Shown here: positions 7,788 through 14,858 of the stretch, one piece after another | Position numbering within the stretch: the stretch's first letter is position 1 | Layout of the letters: every line of letters starts with the position of its first letter | Assembly: GCA_002428895.1 (NCBI GenBank) | Contig: DIYC01000142.1 | Location: 86,151 to 101,008, forward strand | Source of the DNA: Burkholderiales bacterium UBA6064 | GTDB lineage: Bacteria > Pseudomonadota > Gammaproteobacteria > Burkholderiales > Burkholderiaceae_B | DNA length: 14,858 bases | Direction: 5' to 3' | Position numbers and translations under genes: made by a program | Notes under the pieces: generated by a model | The model's database searches: none | Told to the model about the DNA's origin: nothing | Seen by the model: the letters and a program-made list of their open reading frames with translations, nothing else

Positions 7788-10445
7788 ATGAAGCGCATGT
7801 TATTTAACGCAACTCACTCAGAAGAGTTGCGTGTTGCGATTGTTGATGGTCAAAAATTAATCGATATCGACATTGAAATTGCAGGCCGTGAACAACGTAA
7901 AAGCAACATTTACAAGGGCATCATTACTCGAATTGAGCCTAGTCTTGAAGCCTGTTTTATTAGTTATGGTGAAGATCGTCACGGTTTTCTACCTTTTAAA
8001 GAAATTTCTAAGCAATACTTCAAATCAAGTGATTCTGGTCGCATGCGAATTCAAGACGCCCTGGAGGAAGGCCAAGAACTGCTGGTACAAGTTGAAAAAG
8101 AAGAACGCGGCAATAAGGGTGCCGCACTCACCACTTTCATTTCATTAGCTGGCCGGTATTTAGTACTTATGCCTAACAGCCCTCGTGGTGGCGGCGTTTC
8201 ACGCAGAATTGAAGGTGAAGAACGACAAGAATTACGTGACGTAATGAGTCAACTTGAACATCCCAAAGGGATGAGTATTATTGGCAGAACCGCTGGAATT
8301 GGTCGTTCCGTTGAAGAATTACAATGGGATCTCAATTACCTACTCCAACTCTGGACTGCAATTGACAACGCCAGCAAGTCGGCATCAGGTGCTTTTTTAA
8401 TTTACCAAGAATCTAGCCTTGTAATCCGCGCCATTCGTGACTATTTTCAACATGACATTGGCGAAGTACTAATAGATACGGATGAAATTTATGAACAAGC
8501 CAAGCAATTCATGCAGCATGTTATGCCAGATATGGCCAAACTGGTTAAACGTTATCGCGACCATATCCCTTTGTTTTCTCGTTTTCAAATTGAACATCAA
8601 ATAGAAACCGCCTACAGCAGAATGGTGCCGTTGCCATCGGGTGGTGCCATTGTGATTGATCACACCGAAGCCTTGGTTTCGATCGATGTGAACTCTGCGC
8701 GCTCTACGCGCGGCGCAGATATTGAAGAAACAGCATTAAAAACCAATTTAGAAGCAGCTGAAGAAGTTGCACGGCAACTGAGATTAAGAGATTTAGGCGG
8801 CCTGATCGTTATCGATTTTATCGATATGGAACGCCCACAAAACCAAAAAGAAGTCGAAAACAGAATCAAAGAAAACTTACCATTAGACCGCGCCAGAGTT
8901 CAAATGGGAAAAATAAGTCGATTTGGTTTAATGGAATTGTCTCGGCAGCGTATTCGACCCGCCTTAAGCGAAGGCTCACATACCACTTGCCCACGTTGTA
9001 CAGGTACAGGTGTCATTCGTGACACCGAAAGTAGCGCTCTACATGTCTTACGCATTATTCAAGAAGAAGCCATGAAAGAAGGAACAGCATGTGTTCGCAC
9101 CCAAGTACCTGTCGATGTTGCCACATTTTTACTCAATGAAAAAAGATCTGAAATTTTCAATCTTGAAGCAAGACTCAAGGTTTCTATTCTTTTGATACCG
9201 AATAAGTATTTTGAAACACCTCATTATGAAGTAAGCCGAATTCGACACGACGATGATGCACTCGATGATGAGACACCAAGCTTTGAACTTGTACACGTCA
9301 CCACTGAACAAAGTTACTACGAACAAAAAATTAATAACGAAGACAAAAAACAAGAACCAGTGATTAAGGGCGTAATTCCTACCGACCCCGCGCCGCCGTC
9401 ATCACGCCATCCGTCTCTAAGCAAAAAAGACAATCAAGAAAATTCATTTTTATCCCGAATTGTCAGCTGGTTTAAACGCGACAATCAATCCTCAAATGAG
9501 TTAGACCAACAAGACATTAAAACAAAAAACAATTACTCGACCAAAGATAAAAACTCAGAACTAGGGCAAAAAAGAAACCCGAAGAAACGTCACCAAAACA
9601 AAAAGACGTCGTTCATGAAACACGAGAACGACCTCACGGTCGGTCGCTCAACTCCAATCGAAAAGTCGACGTCAAACCCAAGTAACCAGGAGATTGAATC
9701 TCAACTAGCGACACAAGAAACTTTAGCTACGAACCCAATCACAGAGGAAAGCAAAGAAAGTAACAACAAGTCAAGAAAACGCCGCAGATCTAGGCGAAAA
9801 GACCAGCCCGAAGGTATGCGAACAGATTCAGATCAATCTGCTCGTTTTTCCCCCATTGAAACCAACCTGCCAGAGAACAATCAAACAAATGAAAACAGTG
9901 AGTTAAATGATACTTCTCATGCGCCAATTGAGAATATTCTAGACACCTCTGAACCTAAAACTGAAGGCAGAGAAACTGGCTCTCACCGCCGAAGAAAACG
10001 TGGCCAACCGCGTAACAAAACAACAGAGGAAAAAGCGACAACAGCACAAACTCAAACTGAATTGCCTCATCAAAACATCTTACTTCAGGACAACCCTACC
10101 GCAACAAGTAGAACTGGCAATCAACTTGATGTTAACCCTTTTGAAAGCAATCACTCTATCACAACGCCTATGCTCCCAGTAACTCAGCCTGTAGCACCCC
10201 AAGAACCCTATAAACTAGACAAACAAAAGCTTTTAGCTAAGTTACAAGAAGCCGGATTGGATTGGATAGAAACCAACCCCGAAAAATGGCAATTTGTTCA
10301 AAGTGGATTGGCAGCGTTTAAACCGATTAGCCCTCCTCCTCGGGTGCGTAAGCCTAGCATAGTAATTAGTTCTGATAATTTAATTTTAATTGAAACTCGG
10401 CCCGAATTTCGACAAGCACTTGAAGAGCAAGAAACCCACGCTTAA
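7788..10445 (+). CDS. rne: Ribonuclease E
   Basis: RNase E is the essential endoribonuclease that starts most mRNA decay, matures rRNA and tRNA, and scaffolds the degradosome at the inner membrane. The 885-residue product starts [17 protein letters not shown]. It has an S1 domain at about 35-125, a 5'-sensor/RNase H region (about 125-280) and the DNase I-like catalytic site with Asp300 ([12 protein letters not shown]) and Asp343 ([10 protein letters not shown]), equivalent to E. coli Asp303 and Asp346. The zinc-link motif CPRC is at 401-404. After about residue 487 the protein becomes a low-complexity tail with a short amphipathic segment, [12 protein letters not shown] (553-564), resembling the membrane anchor. 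It also has arginine-rich blocks (663-671, 733-738) and a conserved-looking C-terminus (VETRPEF-like, IETRPEF). The start has AGGAG 5 nt upstream. Confidence 0.97.
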   Translation: MKRMLFNATHSEELRVAIVDGQKLIDIDIEIAGREQRKSNIYKGIITRIEPSLEACFISYGEDRHGFLPFKEISKQYFKSSDSGRMRIQDALEEGQELLVQVEKEERGNKGAALTTFISLAGRYLVLMPNSPRGGGVSRRIEGEERQELRDVMSQLEHPKGMSIIGRTAGIGRSVEELQWDLNYLLQLWTAIDNASKSASGAFLIYQESSLVIRAIRDYFQHDIGEVLIDTDEIYEQAKQFMQHVMPDMAKLVKRYRDHIPLFSRFQIEHQIETAYSRMVPLPSGGAIVIDHTEALVSIDVNSARSTRGADIEETALKTNLEAAEEVARQLRLRDLGGLIVIDFIDMERPQNQKEVENRIKENLPLDRARVQMGKISRFGLMELSRQRIRPALSEGSHTTCPRCTGTGVIRDTESSALHVLRIIQEEAMKEGTACVRTQVPVDVATFLLNEKRSEIFNLEARLKVSILLIPNKYFETPHYEVSRIRHDDDALDDETPSFELVHVTTEQSYYEQKINNEDKKQEPVIKGVIPTDPAPPSSRHPSLSKKDNQENSFLSRIVSWFKRDNQSSNELDQQDIKTKNNYSTKDKNSELGQKRNPKKRHQNKKTSFMKHENDLTVGRSTPIEKSTSNPSNQEIESQLATQETLATNPITEESKESNNKSRKRRRSRRKDQPEGMRTDSDQSARFSPIETNLPENNQTNENSELNDTSHAPIENILDTSEPKTEGRETGSHRRRKRGQPRNKTTEEKATTAQTQTELPHQNILLQDNPTATSRTGNQLDVNPFESNHSITTPMLPVTQPVAPQEPYKLDKQKLLAKLQEAGLDWIETNPEKWQFVQSGLAAFKPISPPPRVRKPSIVISSDNLILIETRPEFRQALEEQETHA
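7808..7831 (+). promoter_or_regulatory. Hairpin in the first codons of rne
   Basis: CGCAACTC (7808-7815) and GAGTTGCG (7824-7831) form a perfect 8-bp stem with an 8-nt loop, from codon 7 to codon 15 of rne. From memory, the E. coli rne gene has the same two arms at the same codons, although its loop differs. This may be conserved RNA structure or simply shared codons for NATxxEELR. Confidence 0.45.
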
Positions 10446-10461
10446 GACAAAAAAATGATCC

Positions 10462-10509
10462 ACTTGAGTGATTTAAATTCAACTTAATTTTGATTAAAAT
10501 CACTTAAGT
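10462..10509 (+). repeat. Imperfect inverted repeat between rne and the secretion operon
   Basis: ACTTGAGTGATTT (10462-10474) pairs with AAATCACTTAAGT (10497-10509) over 13 bp with one G-U, across a 22-nt loop. No T-tract follows on the plus strand, so it is a weak fit for an intrinsic terminator of rne. It overlaps the best candidate promoter for the secretion genes and could equally be an operator. On the minus strand a T7 run follows about 6 nt after the stem. Confidence 0.5.
10472..10500 (+). promoter_or_regulatory. Candidate promoter of the type I secretion genes
   Basis: TTTAAA (10472-10477) and TAAAAT (10495-10500) are separated by 17 nt and match the -35 and -10 consensus at four and five of six bases. 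Transcription would start near 10507, about 20 nt before the ABC transporter ATG. The region is AT-rich, so chance matches are likely. The flanking inverted repeat overlaps both boxes. Confidence 0.3.
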
Positions 10510-10527
10510 TCATGAATAAAAAGAATT

Positions 10528-12618
10528 ATGACAGAGAAAAACGAAAGCCAACCCCAATTATCTTCTAGTACAGTTGAATCTACTTTAAAAACATTTCTAG
10601 ACCTAAATGGGGTCAGTTTCTTACCCAGTCAGTGGCAATTGGCTCTACAAACTCATGAAAAAACTCAAACGACTGAACTGTTATACAAAACGGTTTTACA
10701 GTATCTAGAGTTTGCAAGCTGTCATTTCAAGAATTATAGTGACATCAAATCTCATGAACAAAAACTTTTAGGGGAAGGCGCATTGTGTTTTTTAACCAAT
10801 GGAGATTTGGTGATTAAACACAATCAAAACGCTAATCTAAGTTCAACAGTAAAGCACGCTATTGAGCTGGTTGAAAAACCTGAAGGAAACAACCGATCAT
10901 TGAAACAACTTGGGTTACTTGAATTTTGGCGACTGTTACGTCATACCGATTGGCTAACAGATTCAATTCAAAAAGGGTTTTCCAATTTTAAATCCATTTT
11001 AATTGCTTCCGTATTAATTAATTTGTTGGCTTTATCCACTGCTATTTTTTCAATCCAAGTTTACGATCGAATTATCCCTAACCAAGCCTTTGCATCGCTT
11101 GCTGTTTTGGTTACTGGGGTATTATTATGCTTATTTTTTGAATTATTAATCAAAAATGCTCGTCACAGCATGATGGAGCATGCTGCTACCGTAACCGACA
11201 CACTCTGTACTAAAAAACTTGCACAGACGCTGTTAAACGCATCAACCCCAACGACAAACCCTACTCAACTCATGCAGCACTTACGCGCATTTGAAACGGT
11301 ACGAGAAGTCATTACCGGAATGTTTTTGCTGTCGCTGGTCGACTTGCCTTTTATGTTTTTATTTCTATTCGTATTAACACTAATACACCCTTATTTTTTA
11401 TTGGTAGCAATCGCGATCCTACTAATTACCGCGTTGAATACATTCCGCTTGCATCATCAGTTAAGCAAGCTTGGTGCTAAACAAATTAATCAACAACGAA
11501 ACAACCAAAGCCATTGGATTGAAACGCTTACCCTGCTCCCACTGTTACAAACTTTAGGCGTACAAAATATTTGGTCAAAACAACTCATCAAACAGCAAGT
11601 TGATTTAAGAATAACAGGAAATCATGTTCGAGCAAAAATTACAGCATCCACTCAGTTTACTTACTTAATTCAACAATTAGGTTGGATTTCAATTATTGCT
11701 GTTGGCGCTTGGTTAACGATTAATAACGAACTAACAATCGGCGGCATGATTGCTGCATCCATGATGGCAATGCGCTCATTTAGCCCTATACAAAAACTAC
11801 AAAGTCAACTGATTCAAACGCATATAGCTCAAGCAGGTTTTATCGAATTAAACCAGTTTATGCAACAACAAACCCAACAAGAAAATGGTTTAACGCCTCT
11901 AAGTACAATCAGTCATATTGCATTGAATGACATTAGTGTTTCATTACCCAACAGCAAAACATTAATCTCAGAAATTAATTTAACACTCAAGGCCGGAGAT
12001 CGAGTTGGTTTAATTGGCCCAAATGGTTCTGGAAAAACGACACTTCTGAAATGTTTGTCCGGCATATTTAAACCGACTCAAGGTGGCTATTGTATTAATC
12101 ATCTAGATCAATCTCAAATTTCACACTCAGAAATAGCCAAGCAAATTGGCTACGCAGAACAGCCCCCCCTCATGATTGCGAACACTTTGCTAGAAAATAT
12201 TCGTTTTAATCGCCCATGGGTAACCTCTAAAGACTGCCTAGACGCAGCTGAACAACTTGGGCTAATCGAATGGATTAATCAGCTACCCAAAGGCATACAC
12301 ACACGTATTGATCAAGGTGGTACTAATTTATCCTCGGGCCTCAAACAAATGATTTCGATTGCACGAGCCATGGCTGGTAAACCTAAACTGTTATTACTCG
12401 ACGAACCAACGGTTTGTTTAGACGAGCGAAGTGAAAATCATTTTATCCAAGCTTTATCAAAGTTCGATCCCAACAGCATTGTTGTTTTCTCAACTCATCG
12501 TACACATTTACTTCGACAAGCAACCCGTTTGGTTCTACTGACTAACGGAAAAATTAAAGCACAAGGTGATCATCACGAGGTGCTCTTGAAAGCTAAAGAC
12601 ACATCGAGGGCACCATGA
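10528..12618 (+). CDS. Type I secretion ABC transporter, LapB/LssB-like (permease-ATPase)
   Basis: This is the inner-membrane ATP-driven component that would export a large unfolded substrate directly to the cell exterior. The 696-residue protein has a divergent N-terminal domain (1-150) resembling the C39-like domain of these exporters but without a recognisable protease Cys/His pair. The ABC membrane domain follows (about 155-430; helices near 157-177, 188-207, 264-303 and 385-412), with the typical FSIQVYDRIIPNQA (174-187). The ATPase domain (about 462-690) has Walker A GPNGSGKT (497-504), Q-loop Gln545, Walker B LLLLDE (621-626) and H-loop His657. The signature is LSSGLKQ (601-607) instead of LSGGQRQ. 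It overlaps the adaptor gene by 4 bp. The substrate is not visible; adhesin (RTX) export is the usual role of this subgroup. Confidence 0.9.
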   Translation: MTEKNESQPQLSSSTVESTLKTFLDLNGVSFLPSQWQLALQTHEKTQTTELLYKTVLQYLEFASCHFKNYSDIKSHEQKLLGEGALCFLTNGDLVIKHNQNANLSSTVKHAIELVEKPEGNNRSLKQLGLLEFWRLLRHTDWLTDSIQKGFSNFKSILIASVLINLLALSTAIFSIQVYDRIIPNQAFASLAVLVTGVLLCLFFELLIKNARHSMMEHAATVTDTLCTKKLAQTLLNASTPTTNPTQLMQHLRAFETVREVITGMFLLSLVDLPFMFLFLFVLTLIHPYFLLVAIAILLITALNTFRLHHQLSKLGAKQINQQRNNQSHWIETLTLLPLLQTLGVQNIWSKQLIKQQVDLRITGNHVRAKITASTQFTYLIQQLGWISIIAVGAWLTINNELTIGGMIAASMMAMRSFSPIQKLQSQLIQTHIAQAGFIELNQFMQQQTQQENGLTPLSTISHIALNDISVSLPNSKTLISEINLTLKAGDRVGLIGPNGSGKTTLLKCLSGIFKPTQGGYCINHLDQSQISHSEIAKQIGYAEQPPLMIANTLLENIRFNRPWVTSKDCLDAAEQLGLIEWINQLPKGIHTRIDQGGTNLSSGLKQMISIARAMAGKPKLLLLDEPTVCLDERSENHFIQALSKFDPNSIVVFSTHRTHLLRQATRLVLLTNGKIKAQGDHHEVLLKAKDTSRAP

Positions 12619-13955
12619 AATTTAAACAACTATTTGCCAATCATGAATCTTTAAATTCGACAATTTATTTAGAGTCTACACTTGAACAAGCCCGCTTAAT
12701 TGAAGAACACAACCAACGTGCACAACGCTTAAACACCGTATGCATCGTTTCATTAATCGTCTTACTCATTTGGTCTGCAATTGCTACAGTACCCCAATCT
12801 GCCCAAGGGATAGCCCAAGTTGTACCCTCGAAGAGACTACAAATTGTACAAGCCGTAGATGGCGGCATTTTAACCGACATCCTAGTTTCAGAAGGCGATG
12901 TGGTTAAAGTCGGGCAAACCATTGCTCAAATCGACACCACTCGTTTTACTTCAAGTCTGAACGAGCAAATGGCAGTTGAGGCATCACTTCGTCTCAGAGA
13001 AGCCCGTTTAAATGCACTACTCAATAACGAAGAGTTTTCGCCAGAAGAAACGCTGAGAACAAAATTTCCTGAGATTTTTCAGGAAGAACTCATCTTACTG
13101 GAATCGATTCGACAAGAGTGGCAAGCGCAAACTCAAGTCTACACACAGCAAATGACACAACGTCAACGCGAAAAGGAAGAAGCTGATAGCCGTGCTGCAG
13201 CAGCTCAAAGTGCAGTCAGTCTTCTTCAACAAGAATTGAATCAAATGAAACCTCTACTTAAAACAGGCGCTGTTTCACCTGTTGAAATTCTTCGAATCGA
13301 AAACAAACTGGTGCAATCAAATGGTGATTTAGAAGCTTCAGCAGCACAGTCTCGACGTCTGGCCTCGGCTATTCAAGAAGCAGGTCAAAAAATTCAAGAA
13401 ACACAACTGCAATTACAAAACAAAGCAAGAGCCGAACTGTCTGAGGTCAAGGGTAAGCTGGCCAGTCTTACACAAAACAAAGTTGAACTCAAAGATCGTG
13501 TTCAACAAGCAACCCTAAAATCTCCTGTTTCTGGTTACATTCAACGCGTGCTTTACAGCACCAAAGGTGCTGTAGTTCCCCCTGGTCAAGAAGTTGTTGA
13601 AATTATTCCATCTGATGATTTATTAGTCTTTGAGACCCGAATCACTCCTCGCGATATTGGCTTTATTCGACCCAATCAAACTGCGACTGTACGTGTTACT
13701 GCATACGAATATTCTCAATTTGGATCACTGGTTGGAAAGGTAGAGTCCATTTCACCAGATAGCCTTGAAAATGAAGAAGGCGATCGTTTTTATAAAGTAA
13801 AAGTAATTGTTGATAAACAATCAGTTAATTCAGAAATTGAATTAATCCCTGGAATGGTTGCTGAAGTAAGCATTCGCACACAAGACAGAACCATTTTATC
13901 TTATCTCACGAAACCCATTACCAGAGGTTTACGCAACGCACTCAATGAGAGGTAA
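12615..13955 (+). CDS. HlyD/LapC-type type I secretion membrane-fusion (periplasmic adaptor) protein
   Basis: This adaptor bridges the inner-membrane ABC exporter to an outer-membrane TolC-like channel. The 446-residue protein has a cytoplasmic N-terminus and one membrane helix (about 41-59). A split lipoyl-like domain follows, with halves at about 73-108 (VDGGILTDILVSEGD) and 300-332 (KSPVSGYIQ), around a long alpha-helical coiled-coil hairpin (about 115-298, Gln/Glu/Ala-rich). The C-terminal beta-barrel ends in ELIPGMVAEVSIRTQDRT (409-426) and SYLTKPI, the HlyD-family signature. The start overlaps the ABC transporter stop (ATGA) with GAGGG 4 nt upstream, indicating translational coupling. 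No TolC-type partner gene follows, so the outer-membrane component must be encoded elsewhere or shared. Confidence 0.95.
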   Translation: MKFKQLFANHESLNSTIYLESTLEQARLIEEHNQRAQRLNTVCIVSLIVLLIWSAIATVPQSAQGIAQVVPSKRLQIVQAVDGGILTDILVSEGDVVKVGQTIAQIDTTRFTSSLNEQMAVEASLRLREARLNALLNNEEFSPEETLRTKFPEIFQEELILLESIRQEWQAQTQVYTQQMTQRQREKEEADSRAAAAQSAVSLLQQELNQMKPLLKTGAVSPVEILRIENKLVQSNGDLEASAAQSRRLASAIQEAGQKIQETQLQLQNKARAELSEVKGKLASLTQNKVELKDRVQQATLKSPVSGYIQRVLYSTKGAVVPPGQEVVEIIPSDDLLVFETRITPRDIGFIRPNQTATVRVTAYEYSQFGSLVGKVESISPDSLENEEGDRFYKVKVIVDKQSVNSEIELIPGMVAEVSIRTQDRTILSYLTKPITRGLRNALNER

Positions 13956-13958
13956 CCA

Positions 13959-13998
13959 TTAGTAGTTAACCTGTATCACCCTATAAAGTGAACCACTT
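13959..13998 (+). promoter_or_regulatory. Weak promoter candidate and small palindrome upstream of the Pro-Glu-rich protein gene
   Basis: TTAGTA (13959-13964), 17 nt, then TATAAA (13982-13987) is a possible but weak sigma-70 promoter. Overlapping its 3' side is the perfect 5-bp palindrome AAGTG-AAC-CACTT (13986-13998). The 121-bp gap between the adaptor gene and the next ORF otherwise holds only the inverted repeat at 14028-14052. Confidence 0.25.
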
Positions 13999-14027
13999 GT
14001 GTTCTTTTGAATCGGGAACCAAAATCT

Positions 14028-14052
14028 TTGACCTGTTACTTAGTCAGGTCAA
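14028..14052 (+). repeat. Perfect 8-bp inverted repeat, weak terminator or operator
   Basis: TTGACCTG (14028-14035) and CAGGTCAA (14045-14052) are exact inverse complements around a 9-nt spacer. TGTTATTTTT follows, so the element could act as a weak intrinsic terminator for the secretion operon. It also ends only 24 nt before the next start codon, a position suited to an operator or a leader hairpin. The stem has four G-C pairs. Confidence 0.5.
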
Positions 14053-14076
14053 TGTTATTTTTGGGGAATACATTCA

Positions 14077-14730
<654 letters not shown>

Positions 14731-14805
14731 GAGCATTGTTGACTGTAGCTAATCAAAATTGTGGAACAATGGTTAAATACTAGGCGTGGAACGTGAAGAA
14801 TCCAT

Positions 14806-14844
14806 AAAAAAGCCGTTCCAGTGCGCTGAACCCTAGAACGGCTT
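14806..14844 (-). terminator. Intrinsic terminator, best read on the minus strand
   Basis: AAGCCGTTC (14810-14818) and GAACGGCTT (14836-14844) form a perfect 9-bp stem with a 17-nt loop. Read on the minus strand the stem runs directly into six T residues (14811-14806), a good Rho-independent terminator for a leftward gene beyond the right edge. Read on the plus strand it is followed only by ACTTTAAG, so it may weakly stop transcription of the Pro-Glu-rich protein gene as well. Confidence 0.75.
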
Positions 14845-14858
14845 ACTTTAAGATATTG

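Noticed and set aside
14781..14844. Possible integron attC-like recombination site (imperfect inverted repeats at the window end)
   Set aside because: The attC core motifs (RYYYAAC / GTTRRRY) are absent, and a simple stem followed by a T-run explains the structure as a terminator.

Overview
This is a chromosomal window from an AT-rich proteobacterium, most likely a low-GC betaproteobacterium of the Burkholderiales type. The rne / rluC / maf(yceF) / yceD / rpmF / plsX / fabH neighbourhood is shared with gammaproteobacteria such as E. coli. The block inserted between rluC and maf (HAD phosphatase, Rieske protein, S49 peptidase, tetrapyrrole-methylase-type methyltransferase) is, from memory, the betaproteobacterial version. 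No tRNA, rRNA, CRISPR array, insertion sequence or phage gene was seen.

Left part (1-2965, minus strand): an operon reads leftward as yceD - rpmF - plsX - fabH, probably continuing into fabD at the left edge. It couples ribosomal protein L32 to the start of fatty-acid and phospholipid synthesis. A good sigma-70 promoter (TTGACA, 17 nt, TAATAT) lies just upstream of yceD. rpmF is only 59 codons long and is placed here by direct translation.

Middle (3009-7386): maf and a methyltransferase gene read rightward. They converge, with an 11-bp tail overlap, on a leftward operon rluC - HAD phosphatase - Rieske protein - sppA. The genes of that operon are tightly packed (2-bp gap, 4-bp overlap, 12-bp gap), and rluC starts at TTG.

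Right part (7387-14858, plus strand): a 401-bp gap before rne holds a long, highly foldable leader. It includes a long-range stem of 15 base pairs with one bulge (7522-7537 with 7729-7743) that encloses three smaller hairpins. This looks like an autoregulatory RNase E leader and is the most interesting non-coding element here. After rne come two translationally coupled genes for a type I secretion ABC transporter (LapB/LssB type) and its HlyD/LapC-type adaptor. Next is an unrecognised acidic protein gene with Pro-Glu repeats. The outer-membrane (TolC-type) partner and any RTX adhesin substrate are not in the window. A hairpin near the right edge has its T-tract on the minus strand, so a leftward gene probably ends just beyond the window.

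Most of the window is ordinary conserved core. The less ordinary parts are the rne leader, the secretion operon with its altered ABC signature motif, the Pro-Glu-rich protein, and shared palindromic motifs upstream of these accessory genes.
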